DNA of 64,000 nucleotides from Pelolinea sp. (GCA_012797975.1 JAAZOD010000025.1:62001-126000); one strand, 5' to 3'. Shown: positions 15,876 through 24,829, numbered from the stretch's first letter. Translations and numbers: made by a program. Notes: generated by a model from the letters alone, not told the origin.

Positions 15876-17009
15876 ATGTATTTTGATTATTGTGCGACCA
15901 CCCCAGTTTCTGCCGAAGTGTTGACTGCCATGGCTCCTTTCTGGCAGGAAAAGTTCGGGAATCCCTCCAGTCTGCACCAGGATGGACAATCCGCTGCCAA
16001 AGCGTTGCAGCAAGCACGTGCGCAGGTGGCCGGGCTGCTGGGTGCGGAGGCCGGGGAGATCATTTTTACCAGCGGGGCCACCGAGGCGGATAATCTGGCA
16101 TTGATGGGAATTCTGCGCCCCTGGGAGAACAAAGCGGTCCATCTCATTACCAGTCTGGTGGAACATCATGCCGTGCTCCATACCGCACAGGCTCTTGAAA
16201 AAATGGGATGCTTGGTCACATACCTGCCTGTCGATTCCACCGGGATGATCGATCTCGCTGATCTGCGGCGGGCGATTCGGAAGGAAACACGCTTGATCTC
16301 GATCATGCACGTGAATAACGAGGTCGGAACCGTTCAACCCATTGCAGAAATTGGCCGGATCGCCAGAGAAAACCATGTCCTTTTTCACTGCGATGCGGTT
16401 CAGGGAGTAGGATTTTTACCTGTGGATGTAAAGAAATTGGGAATTCAGCTTCTCTCGCTTTCTGCTCATAAGATCTATGGTCCCAAAGGGGTGGGAGCGC
16501 TGTACGTTCAACAGGGTGTTGAAGTTCATAATCTTCTCTACGGAGGTTCGCAGGAACGGAAGATTCGACCGGGAACAGAAAATGTCCCCGGCATCGTTGG
16601 CCTTGGAAGAGCGGCCGGAATGGCTGAAAAGAACAGAACAGAGAACAAACAGCATGTGGCTGCGTTGCGGGAACAGTTGATCAGTGCTTTGAAGTGGTCC
16701 GTTCCCGATCTGGTGGTGAACGGTCCAAGCGGGGATCAGGTTTGTCCGCATGTCGTTTCTCTGACTTTTCCGGGTTCCGTTGCGGAGATGATGCAGATTC
16801 GTCTGGCCATGCAGGGGATCGCTGTTTCCCTGGGCTCCGCCTGCAATTCTAGAAAGATCGCCCCATCGCATGTTCTGCTGGCGATGGGATTGGGACGGGA
16901 AGCTGCGGATGCTACGATAAGGATTTCTCTTGGTGCTCCAACCACGGCGGATGAGGTCGAACGATTATCACAATTGTTACCTGTTATAGCTTCAGCATGT
17001 AAAATATAA
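15876..17009 (+). CDS. Cysteine desulfurase-like aminotransferase class V (NifS/IscS type)
   Basis: 377-residue PLP enzyme. The PLP lysine is K199 in LSAHKIYGPKGVGALY, the N-terminus reads YFDYCATTPVSAEVLTAM, and the catalytic cysteine is C323 in GSACNSRKIAPSHVL, all as in NifS/IscS. It would take sulfur from cysteine and hand it on as persulfide. Its place in a PTS/corrinoid operon is odd; no Fe-S scaffold gene is near. It could supply sulfur for a cofactor of this pathway or act on a different amino acid (inference). I use the ATG at 15876, with an upstream TTG at 15864 as alternative. Confidence 0.88.
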   Translation: MYFDYCATTPVSAEVLTAMAPFWQEKFGNPSSLHQDGQSAAKALQQARAQVAGLLGAEAGEIIFTSGATEADNLALMGILRPWENKAVHLITSLVEHHAVLHTAQALEKMGCLVTYLPVDSTGMIDLADLRRAIRKETRLISIMHVNNEVGTVQPIAEIGRIARENHVLFHCDAVQGVGFLPVDVKKLGIQLLSLSAHKIYGPKGVGALYVQQGVEVHNLLYGGSQERKIRPGTENVPGIVGLGRAAGMAEKNRTENKQHVAALREQLISALKWSVPDLVVNGPSGDQVCPHVVSLTFPGSVAEMMQIRLAMQGIAVSLGSACNSRKIAPSHVLLAMGLGREAADATIRISLGAPTTADEVERLSQLLPVIASACKI

Positions 17010-17048
17010 TTGGTCCGAAAACAATGAAAGAAATGGAATCAAACCGGG

Positions 17049-18020
17049 ATGCGTGTAAGACTTGAGGAAAACAGGAATGATCTTTTGGCTTATGTGGCCG
17101 AGCTGTATTATGATCTGAACTGGAATCAAGAGGATATCGCTAGAGAGATCGGGGTTACCCGTTCCATGGTATCACGCATGCTCACGGAAGCTCGTGAGAA
17201 AAGATTTGTTGAAATAACGGTTCATCGGCCACTCTCATTCGATATTGCCTTGATGGAGCAGTTCAAAAAGCGATTCGAGGTTGAGGATGTGCAGATTGTT
17301 CATCAATCCATCCTCACCGATCTGAGACTGCGCGATAGAGTGGGGTGGGCGGCTGCTGCACAGATAGAAAAACTGCTTGTGCCTCATTCGGTTTTGGGTG
17401 TCGTTTGGGGGACCACCGTTTCCAGTTTTGTGAATCGCCTGGCGAAAAGCAATCTGAAACATTTCGAGGTGGATGTTGTTCAACTGGTGGGTGCCATTGC
17501 CTCGCGCGATTATACCTACAGCGGCATGGAATTGACCCGTTCTGCTGCTCTGGCGTTAGGCGGGCATCCGTATTATTTGAATTCTCCGTTTTACCTTGAA
17601 AATGCAGAGATGGTGGAGAATCTGCTGAAAAATAAGAGCGTGGCGGAGACATTCCAGATGATGGAGAAGTGCCGCTATGCGATCGTTGGGGTTGGCAGTC
17701 TGGCTCCTGAATTGGCCAGTTTCTACTTATCCGGCGATATCTCCTCCGAAGAGCTGGAGATCATCCGCCAGACGGGCGCCATCGGCAGTGTGTGCGGGTT
17801 GCATTTTGATATTCAGGGAAAACAGGTGGCGAAATTTTGTTCGGAGCGCACTGTGACCATTCAAAAAGAACAACTGGATCGCATCCCCATCCGCATGGGC
17901 ATGGCGTGTGGCCTCGGGAAAGCGGAACCGATCCTGGGGGCGTTGCGGGGTAAGTTCCTTACCCATCTGGTCACGGATAGCATCACCGCCAGCCAGGTTC
18001 TGAAACTGGATGACGCCTAG
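17049..18020 (+). CDS. SorC-family (DeoR-like) sugar-responsive transcription regulator
   Basis: 323-residue regulator. Residues ~8-60 form the helix-turn-helix: YVAELYYDLNWNQEDIAREIGVTRSMVSRMLTEAR, which is the SorC signature. The rest is the sugar-phosphate-binding domain with LGVVWGTTVSSFV and VGVGSLAPELASFY. Members bind phosphorylated sugars and control PTS or polyol operons, usually autoregulated. As last gene of the operon starting at 10560 it is the best candidate to bind the repeated elements around that promoter. A 40-base gap separates it from the desulfurase-like gene. Confidence 0.9.
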   Translation: MRVRLEENRNDLLAYVAELYYDLNWNQEDIAREIGVTRSMVSRMLTEAREKRFVEITVHRPLSFDIALMEQFKKRFEVEDVQIVHQSILTDLRLRDRVGWAAAAQIEKLLVPHSVLGVVWGTTVSSFVNRLAKSNLKHFEVDVVQLVGAIASRDYTYSGMELTRSAALALGGHPYYLNSPFYLENAEMVENLLKNKSVAETFQMMEKCRYAIVGVGSLAPELASFYLSGDISSEELEIIRQTGAIGSVCGLHFDIQGKQVAKFCSERTVTIQKEQLDRIPIRMGMACGLGKAEPILGALRGKFLTHLVTDSITASQVLKLDDA

Positions 18021-18026
18021 GCAAGC

Positions 18027-18842
18027 TCACCGACCGGAATCCACGCGGATGGCACCCCACACGGTTTTGATTTGAAATTTTCCAACCGGCGTGGAAGGAT
18101 CACGCATGCAGGTGATGCTGCTTGTTTCTACTTGTGGCAGCAGGCAGGTCACGCTTCCATTGGCAGTCCAGATCTTTAGAAACGCATTGTCCGAATCAAG
18201 CAGGGTGGCTGTAACCGCCCCGTGATCCGTCTCTAGAAAGATATCATCCCCTTCCAGAACTTGACCGGTGAATTGAATGGTGCCGATCACATTCGAAGCG
18301 TCAATATCCCCATGCGTGGAATCCAGGGTTAGATCTCCATGCTCCCCGAATACGGAAATATCTCCCTGCGAATTGGCAATGTTAATGTTCCCCCTGCCCG
18401 AACGAAGAACAAAGTTCCCTTCCAGATCCAGTGCGGTAATGTCCCCATCGATGGTTTCAACGCTGATGGTCCCTGAAACGTTCTGCAAGGAGAAATCGGT
18501 GTTGAAAGCATGGAACTTTACGATGGATTGCGGAGGGAGCGCGAAGTTGATATTTTTTGTGGCTGCCTTTCCATTCGCAACAATGGTGAGGATTCCATTC
18601 TCTGTTTGAATGTCGAGTTTCTGGTCTGTACCGGTACGGTCAGAATAGGAAATATGAATCAGATCATCATTCGATGGCGAAATTGTGAGAGGGATCTCCT
18701 GGGCTTTCATTTCCACGCTTTGAATTTCAGTAGGGGAAAACGTCAGCGCATACTGCTGTTGTGGAAAGTCTTGTGTGCATCCGCATTGGAGGAGCAGGAT
18801 GGAGAACAGACAAAAAATTGTGATCTTGATTTTTGAGGGCAT
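18027..18842 (-). CDS. DUF4097-type secreted adhesin-like beta-helix protein
   Basis: 271-residue exported protein. The N-terminus is a signal peptide (KIKITIFCLFSILLLQCGC) with cysteines at 20 and 22; the lipobox is imperfect, so lipid anchoring is possible but unsure. The body is a series of short beta repeats (VSGTISVETIDGDITAL, RSGRGNINIANSQGDISVFG, HGDLTLDSTHGDIDAS), the pattern of DUF4097 proteins. No enzymatic motif is seen. It is convergent with the SorC gene, with only 6 bases between stops, and divergent from mtaB. Function unknown. Confidence 0.82.
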   Translation of the reverse strand: MPSKIKITIFCLFSILLLQCGCTQDFPQQQYALTFSPTEIQSVEMKAQEIPLTISPSNDDLIHISYSDRTGTDQKLDIQTENGILTIVANGKAATKNINFALPPQSIVKFHAFNTDFSLQNVSGTISVETIDGDITALDLEGNFVLRSGRGNINIANSQGDISVFGEHGDLTLDSTHGDIDASNVIGTIQFTGQVLEGDDIFLETDHGAVTATLLDSDNAFLKIWTANGSVTCLLPQVETSSITCMRDPSTPVGKFQIKTVWGAIRVDSGR

Positions 18843-18951
18843 GGCTGGCCTGTTAATCTCACAGTGATTTGGTTAGTTTAACATTGATTCTTCTGATTCA
18901 AGGAAAATTGGCACCTTTTTCTTGATAATAGGTAAATTTTCACGGTTCATA

Positions 18952-18980
18952 TTGACAACGTTGTCATTTCTTGATATAGT
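18952..18980 (+). promoter_or_regulatory. mtaB promoter with LacI-type operator
   Basis: TTGACA at 18952-18957, 17-base spacer, TATAGT at 18975-18980. The perfect palindrome TGACAACGTTGTCA (18953-18966) overlaps the -35 box and spacer. A 14-bp palindrome centred on CG is the classic LacI-family operator, and a lacI-type gene lies just past mtaC. Binding there would block RNA polymerase. Confidence 0.88.
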
Positions 18981-19010
18981 CTTTTTAAATTTCATATGCA
19001 GCGAGGAAAT

Positions 19011-20393
19011 ATGGCAAAAAAATATCAAGAGCTGGCAATCAAAGACCCCACTGATTTTTTGTTTGGTGTAAGCCCTTATCCCGTATCTTTGAAAAACGGG
19101 CTCACCATCGGAGGGGGGAAGGTCTATCCGGAGATCAATTTCACCCTGCCGGGCATGGGCATTAACCCGGAGACCATGCCGGAAGTGCGCGATCAGTATG
19201 CCCAAATGATCGGAGATGTGACCAAACGGGCTGCGGAATTGCATGCGGACGGCTTTAGTGTGGAATATGAGTTATTGCCTGATCTGACCCTCAACCCTGA
19301 ATGGGGAGCCGAGATCACCAAGCTTCTGCGTGAAAAATTGGATGGGTTGGCGCAAAATGAAGCGATTAAAACCTGTTTGCGGGTGACCCCCAATGACATC
19401 CGCGAATTTTCACGCCCTCCTTTGCTGCGCCATGGGAAATTTGTGGATGACATGTTCCGCTGCTTTGAGCTTTGCGCGCAGGCGGGAGCGGATCTGCTGG
19501 CCATTGAATCGACGGGTGGAAAAGAGATCCATGACGATGCGATCATTAAAGGCGATCTGGCTGCCTCCGTCTTTGCGTTGGGAATATTGGGCAGCCGCGA
19601 CATGAAATTTCTGTGGGAGAAGATCGTCTCCATTTGCAAACGATACGATGTCATCCCCTCCGGTGATTCCGCCTGTGGCTTTGGAAATACCGCCATGGTG
19701 CTGGCAGAACAGCATTACATCCCACGCATCTGGGCGGCCCTGATCAGGGTGATGACGGTTCCGCGCAGTCTGGTGGCGTTCGAAGAAGGAGCGGTCGGTC
19801 CCAATAAAGATTGTGCCTATGAAGGTGTTTATATCAAAGCCATTACCGGCGCCCCGATCGCTCTGGAGGGTGCCGAAGCGGCTTGTGCTCATTTATCCCC
19901 GATCGGCAACATCGCCAAGGCGGTTCCGGACCTGTGGAGCAATGAGTCGGTGCAAAATGTAAAATTGCTGGCAGCGTCCGCTCCGACCGTTTCGATGGAA
20001 CAGTTGATTTATGCCACCCGGCTTATGAACAAGGCCGCAGACAAAGGCAAGGGTTCTGCGCTTGCCTTGCGCGATTTGTTCATCGACTCCGATTCGGCCG
20101 GGGATGTGCAGGCATACATTCTGCGCCCGGATGTGGCTTTGGACCTTTCCAGGCAGATCATCGCAGAACCGACCGCCTATCTTCGTACCCGTAAAGCAGC
20201 CCTGGCTGCCCTGGACTGTTTCCGGAAAGCTCAGGAAAAAAGGGAGATCACCCTTTCGCGTGTCGAATTACGGTGGCTGGATGCGTTATCGAGACAGGCG
20301 GACCAGTTGCCCGATTCAGAGGAAGAATTCATTGCTCAAATGCGACCCACGCTTGATCCAGCCAAGGTCAACCTGTCGGAATATGATTTATAA
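19011..20393 (+). CDS. mtaB: Methanol:corrinoid methyltransferase MtaB
   Basis: 460-residue zinc TIM-barrel enzyme that moves the methyl group of methanol to the corrinoid of MtaC. The likely zinc ligands are E166 (DLLAIESTGGKE), C222 (GDSACGFGNTAM) and C268 (GPNKDCAYEGVYIKAITG), nearly the same positions as Glu164, Cys220 and Cys269 known for the Methanosarcina barkeri enzyme. Long conserved blocks such as PRSLVAFEEGAVGP and DLWSNESVQ support the assignment. The start ATG at 19011 has GAGGA upstream. In a bacterium the methyl group would go to tetrahydrofolate and the Wood-Ljungdahl route or oxidation. A broader methoxy-compound substrate is possible. Confidence 0.93.
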   Translation: MAKKYQELAIKDPTDFLFGVSPYPVSLKNGLTIGGGKVYPEINFTLPGMGINPETMPEVRDQYAQMIGDVTKRAAELHADGFSVEYELLPDLTLNPEWGAEITKLLREKLDGLAQNEAIKTCLRVTPNDIREFSRPPLLRHGKFVDDMFRCFELCAQAGADLLAIESTGGKEIHDDAIIKGDLAASVFALGILGSRDMKFLWEKIVSICKRYDVIPSGDSACGFGNTAMVLAEQHYIPRIWAALIRVMTVPRSLVAFEEGAVGPNKDCAYEGVYIKAITGAPIALEGAEAACAHLSPIGNIAKAVPDLWSNESVQNVKLLAASAPTVSMEQLIYATRLMNKAADKGKGSALALRDLFIDSDSAGDVQAYILRPDVALDLSRQIIAEPTAYLRTRKAALAALDCFRKAQEKREITLSRVELRWLDALSRQADQLPDSEEEFIAQMRPTLDPAKVNLSEYDL

Positions 20394-20433
20394 CGTGTCG
20401 CATTGTGACCAATGTATACAGAAGGAAAAAAAC

Positions 20434-21069
20434 ATGAATAAAAATCTCGCAGCCATTTATCAAAGTGTGGTGGAAGGAGAAAGTAGCCAGACTGCGAAAA
20501 AAGTTCAGGAAGCATTGGACGAAGGCATTAATGCTGAGGTGATTTTAAATGAAGGAATGGTATCAGCGATGAGCGAGGTGGGACGTTTGTTCGAGCAAGG
20601 TGAATATTTCGTTCCCGAAATGCTGATCTCGGCCAGAGCCATGCAAGAAGGGCTATCCGTCTTGAAACCGGCTTTGGCGAAAGCAGAGGTTCGCTCGACA
20701 GGGAAGGTCGTGATCGGAACGGTCAATGGTGACCTGCATGACATCGGCAAGAACCTGGTTGGCATGATGCTGGAAGGGGCTGCCTTTGAGGTGATCGACC
20801 TGGGTACGGATGTTCCACCGGAGCGATTTGTGGAAGCCATTAAAACCAATGGAGCACAGATCGTGGCAATTTCGGCATTGCTTACCACTACCATGAATAA
20901 TATGAAAGGCGTGATCCAGGCGATCTGCGCTGCAGGTTTACGGAAAAACGTGAAGATCATTGTGGGCGGCGCGCCGCTTTCAGCCGACTTTGCGCAATCC
21001 ATTGGCGCCGATGGCTACTCCGCCGACGCGAGCAAAGCCGTCGCGTTGGCAAAAAGCTTGATCGCATAG
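20434..21069 (+). CDS. mtaC: Methanol corrinoid protein MtaC
   Basis: 211-residue corrinoid protein, partner of MtaB. It has the helical cap domain (MVSAMSEVGRLFEQGEYFVPEML) and the B12 domain with GDLHDIGKN (H102), and GGAPLSADFAQSIGADGYS near the C-terminus. It lies 40 bases after mtaB with an AAGGA ribosome site, and shares its promoter. It is paralogous to the corrinoid protein at 10664. No corrinoid-activating ATPase (RACE/MtaP-like) gene is visible in the window. Confidence 0.94.
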   Translation: MNKNLAAIYQSVVEGESSQTAKKVQEALDEGINAEVILNEGMVSAMSEVGRLFEQGEYFVPEMLISARAMQEGLSVLKPALAKAEVRSTGKVVIGTVNGDLHDIGKNLVGMMLEGAAFEVIDLGTDVPPERFVEAIKTNGAQIVAISALLTTTMNNMKGVIQAICAAGLRKNVKIIVGGAPLSADFAQSIGADGYSADASKAVALAKSLIA

Positions 21070-21105
21070 GATCTGCCTTTCAAGTTGCGCAGCTCGATTA
21101 TTTTG

Positions 21106-22125
21106 TTATTGTCCGGGTTGGATCGCTTGTGCGGTTGAACCGCGAATGACAAGACGGGAGGGGATCACTTTCTCTTCGTGATCCCATGCTTCCCCCTTTA
21201 AAAGCGCCACCAGCATCGAAAGTGCCCGGTCTGCGATTTCGTCCACCGGGTGGTGGACGGTTGTCAATCCAGGCCAGACATTTTTCGAATTCAGCACATC
21301 ATCAAAACCGCATACCGACACCTGCTGCGGTACGCTGTAGCCCATTTCTTGCAGAGCATAGATCGCTCCAAAAGCCGCTTCGTCATTCCCGCCAAAAATG
21401 GCGGTGGGTGGTTTTTGGGTGCTCATGGCGATCTTTGCGGCGGTATACCCCCCTTCAAAATTGAATTCCGAATCCAATTCCAACTGAGGGTCGATGACCA
21501 TTTGGGCCAGATTGAGCGCATCGTGGAATCCTGCAAGACGTTCCTGGCTGGTGCGGTGATTGCGTGGACCTTTCAAGAAGGCGATCGCTCGATGCCCCAG
21601 TTCGATCAGATGATTGGTCATCTGGAATGCACCCTGCCGGTCGTCACCGGCGATGGAGGGAACTTCCGGTGATGGACTATAGGGAGAGATCTGAACCAGT
21701 GGAATGCGGGATTTTTTTACCAGTTCTAGCACAAGCTCGTCCGTATCGCAGGGCGGGGTGGTGATAAGGCCGTCGATGCGTCTTTCGTTGATCAGGCCGG
21801 ATAATTTATTTTTTGAACGGGTTTGGGATGGAAAGTAGGTTTGGATCAGAATGTCGTAATCATATTCGTAGCCAACTTCCAGGACCTTGTTGATGAGAGC
21901 GGATTGATAGAAACCGCTGGTGTGCAGAAGGATGCACAGCATATACGATCGCTGCTGCACCAATCGGCGCGCTGAGATATTGGGCGCATATCCCAGTTGA
22001 TCGATCGCATCTTGCACGCGGGTCCGCATATCCTCTGTCACATGGGGTTCGTTGTTGATTACCCGTGAAACAGTTTTTATCGATACCTGTGCCACTCTGG
22101 CGACATCTTTAATGGTTGCTGTCAA
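21106..22125 (-). CDS. LacI-family transcription repressor
   Basis: 339-residue regulator. Residues 1-55 are the LacI helix-turn-helix and hinge (TIKDVARVAQVSIKTVSRVINNEPHVTEDMR), followed by the periplasmic-binding-protein-like sensor domain (SIAGDDRQGAFQMTNHLIELGHR, GFDDVLNSKNVWPGLTTV). I start it at TTG 22125, which has GAGGA 5 bases upstream and gives the family's usual length; the open frame extends 40 codons further but codes for nothing recognisable. The mtaB promoter carries a perfect CG-centred palindrome, so this gene probably represses mtaBC. The inducer is unknown. Confidence 0.93.
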   Translation of the reverse strand: MTATIKDVARVAQVSIKTVSRVINNEPHVTEDMRTRVQDAIDQLGYAPNISARRLVQQRSYMLCILLHTSGFYQSALINKVLEVGYEYDYDILIQTYFPSQTRSKNKLSGLINERRIDGLITTPPCDTDELVLELVKKSRIPLVQISPYSPSPEVPSIAGDDRQGAFQMTNHLIELGHRAIAFLKGPRNHRTSQERLAGFHDALNLAQMVIDPQLELDSEFNFEGGYTAAKIAMSTQKPPTAIFGGNDEAAFGAIYALQEMGYSVPQQVSVCGFDDVLNSKNVWPGLTTVHHPVDEIADRALSMLVALLKGEAWDHEEKVIPSRLVIRGSTAQAIQPGQ

Positions 22126-22332
22126 TAAGTCCTCTACTGAATTGGATTTATTATAACAATTTTGTTTCCCGAATGGCTTTTTGTGAAATTTGTGAGAATG
22201 ATGGAGCGTGGAATTTGACGGAATCTCTACTGGTGATTCACACAAGCATTCCTTGTGCCTGATAAAAGATTCTTCTTCCTGGATTTGATCAAAGATTCCC
22301 TTGGCAAAACTGGAGGCCTTTGTGATCCCTCG

Positions 22333-23496
22333 CTAATAGATCATTGAAGTTCCATTTGATTCGCTTGCCCAGGCACGCATCCCTCCCTTCAGGCTTCTGA
22401 CGTCTTTGAAGCCCTCTTCCATAAGTACACGCCTGGCAATACTGGATAAAAAGCCGACATGACAGATGAAAATGATCCTCTGATGCTTGTCCCAGTTCTT
22501 CATCTTTTCAAACAACTGGTGAAACGGAATGTTCTCAGATCCGGGAATTTGGGCAATCTGCAGTTCCACAGGGTCGCGCAAATCGATTAAGCGCAACGAT
22601 GGGTTTTCCTGCATTTCTTTTTTCAAATCCTGGGGCGTGATCGCCTGCACATCATCGGATTCAAGATCGGCATCACGAATTGGTGTATTGCAGAACTGCT
22701 CATAATCGATCAGGTGAGTGATCTCAGGGTTGTCACCGCACATCTTGCAGGAAGGATTTTTGGAAAGGTGAACGGTTTGCATCCTGTTTTCTAAAGCATC
22801 GTAAAGGACCAGTTTATTGACCAGCGGTGAACCGATCTCCAGGATAAGTTTTGCAACTTCGCTTGCCTGCAAGAGCCCAATAATACCCGGCACGACCCCC
22901 ACCACTCCGGCAACAGAGCATCTGGGTACAAGCTCCGGCGCCGGAGGAACGGGAAATAGGCAGCGATAACAGGCGCCTTGGGTCGCGTCAAATATTCCCA
23001 TTTGCCCCTCGAAACGGTGGACCGCGCCATACACGTAGGGTTTTTTGGTTAATACACATAGATCATTCAATAAATAACGCGTGGGAATGTTATCGGTGCC
23101 GTCGATCAGTATCGAATAGGGGCTTGCGATCTTCTCCGCATTCAGGGAAGTGAAGAGTTCCTCGTACGCGTCCACCCGCACCTCAGGGTTTATTTCCAGT
23201 AAACGATCGCGGGCAGAGTATACCTTCGAAGTTCCCACCCGCTTTGTGCTGTGCAAGACCTGGCGCTGCAAGTTGGATATCTCGATGGTATCGTAGTCGA
23301 TTATCCCGATATGCCCCACTCCCATTGCAGCAAGATATAACGCAATGGGGGATCCCAACCCACCGCATCCAACGATCAGGACGGAGGCCTTCTTCAACTT
23401 TACTTGGCCCTGCAATCCTATCTCTGGGATCACGAGGTGGCGTGAATAGCGTTGGATCTCTTCCGGACTTAAATCAAGGATTGGTTTGTTGTCCAT
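22333..23496 (-). CDS. ThiF/MoeB-type adenylyltransferase with C-terminal rhodanese domain
   Basis: 387-residue E1-like enzyme (MoeZ/MOCS3 layout). Residues ~15-245: adenylation domain with VLIVGCGGLGSPIALYLAAMGVG and the active-site C193 in VPRCSVAGVVG; zinc cysteines C176, C179, C250 and C253. Residues ~285-380: rhodanese domain with the persulfide cysteine C345 (FICHVGFLSS). It adenylates the C-terminus of a ubiquitin-like sulfur carrier and loads sulfur. It starts directly after the mnmA stop (TAA ATG), which suggests a link to tRNA thiolation. No ThiS/MoaD gene is beside it. Confidence 0.92.
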   Translation of the reverse strand: MDNKPILDLSPEEIQRYSRHLVIPEIGLQGQVKLKKASVLIVGCGGLGSPIALYLAAMGVGHIGIIDYDTIEISNLQRQVLHSTKRVGTSKVYSARDRLLEINPEVRVDAYEELFTSLNAEKIASPYSILIDGTDNIPTRYLLNDLCVLTKKPYVYGAVHRFEGQMGIFDATQGACYRCLFPVPPAPELVPRCSVAGVVGVVPGIIGLLQASEVAKLILEIGSPLVNKLVLYDALENRMQTVHLSKNPSCKMCGDNPEITHLIDYEQFCNTPIRDADLESDDVQAITPQDLKKEMQENPSLRLIDLRDPVELQIAQIPGSENIPFHQLFEKMKNWDKHQRIIFICHVGFLSSIARRVLMEEGFKDVRSLKGGMRAWASESNGTSMIY

Positions 23497-24612
23497 TTAC
23501 TCATTTCTTTCATGAACGGCATGCACCGATTGCATGATTCCTCCACCCAGCACCAGCTCATCTTGATAAAAAACGATCGATTGGCCGGGTGTCGCGAAAT
23601 ACTGGGATTCTTGAAAGTGTACCTTAATTTGGTTCTCGTGGATGGGGGTGATGGTGCACGGGGATTCTTTTTGGCTTGATCGCAGTCGGGCGTGAGCCAT
23701 GAAAGTGCCTTGCGGCTCTTCAAAGGCGATCCAATTCAGATTACCAGCCGTGAGCTTATCCACGGCCAGATATTCTTTCGGCCCCACGGTGATGCAGTTG
23801 CTGAGCGGGTCAATTTTCAACACGTACATGCGCTGGCTGATACCTCCTCCCAAGACACCTTTGCGCTGGCCGATGGTGAAATATTGAATGCCTGGATGTT
23901 CACCAAGCACCTTGCCTTGCAGATCGATGACCGTGCCCGCTTTGCTTTCGGTTTTTCCAAAGATGCTCTGGTAATCCCCGCCATCCATGAAATCCTGGCT
24001 TTCCGGTTTTTCGGCGATTTTTTTCAGCCCGATCTCGTGGGCGATTGTTTTTACCTGTTCTTTTTTGAGATCACCCAACGGGAAGAGGGTCTGCTTCAAT
24101 TGGGATTGGTTCAAGCGGTATAGAAAATAGGATTGATCCTTTTTTCTATCAACACCCTTCTTGAGGTGGTAACGCTGATTTGTCTCGTCAAAGACGGCGC
24201 GGGCATAATGGCCGGTGGCAAAATGCTCAAATTCAATCCCGAGTGTTTTTGACTTTTCCAGCAAAGCGCCGAATTTGATGATCGGATTGCACAGCACACA
24301 CGGATTGGGGGTATGACCATGCCGGTATTCGCTGGAAAAATTCTCGATCACTGCCTTCTCATAATCATCCGAAAGATCAATGATGAAATGCGGGATCCCC
24401 AGTTTTTTACAGGTCTGCTCGGCATCCCGGGTATCTTGGATCTCGCCGGGCCCGTAACAACCGCTGCGGGGTGCTGTGTGCGGGGCTGCCTCACCTGACC
24501 AGATATGCATGGTCACCCCGATCACGTGAAAACCATCCTTTTTCAAGAGATAAGCTGCCACGCTTGAATCCACGCCGCCGCTCATCCCGACCAGTACAGT
24601 TTCTTTTTCCAT
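23497..24612 (-). CDS. mnmA: tRNA 2-thiouridine(34) synthase MnmA, atypical active site
   Basis: 371-residue tRNA-uridine thiolase. ATP-pyrophosphatase P-loop SGGVDSS (11-17), FATGHYAR, the KKDQSYFLY block and FTIGQRKGVLGG are all present. The first catalytic cysteine lies in NPCVLCN (C105, C108). The second, persulfide-carrying cysteine of the family normally sits in a DICF/GICF motif; here it reads ESQDFMDGG, with M209 in its place. The protein may therefore use another sulfur path, such as C105/C108 or a cluster. It is co-transcribed with the E1-rhodanese gene, which could deliver sulfur directly (inference). Confidence 0.9.
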   Translation of the reverse strand: MEKETVLVGMSGGVDSSVAAYLLKKDGFHVIGVTMHIWSGEAAPHTAPRSGCYGPGEIQDTRDAEQTCKKLGIPHFIIDLSDDYEKAVIENFSSEYRHGHTPNPCVLCNPIIKFGALLEKSKTLGIEFEHFATGHYARAVFDETNQRYHLKKGVDRKKDQSYFLYRLNQSQLKQTLFPLGDLKKEQVKTIAHEIGLKKIAEKPESQDFMDGGDYQSIFGKTESKAGTVIDLQGKVLGEHPGIQYFTIGQRKGVLGGGISQRMYVLKIDPLSNCITVGPKEYLAVDKLTAGNLNWIAFEEPQGTFMAHARLRSSQKESPCTITPIHENQIKVHFQESQYFATPGQSIVFYQDELVLGGGIMQSVHAVHERNE

Positions 24613-24829
24613 ATTTTGTTATTTATCTCAAAGTATCCGATAAAAATTCAGGAATAACTATACTATGAATGGCGAAATCAAAAGATGGATATTTTTTCAG
24701 CCACTTTTTTGTTTATAATTGGGGAGGTTTGTATGAGGAAAAGATCAACGATGTTTCTATGATAGAATACGTCCTCAATTTTGTACGCTAGGGAAAGCAC
24801 AGACTGTTGCCGATCCCAAACAGGGAAAA

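Noticed and set aside
22126-22245. N-terminal extension of the LacI-type protein to an ATG at 22245
   Set aside because: The 40 added residues are unlike any LacI protein, and TTG 22125 has a good ribosome site.
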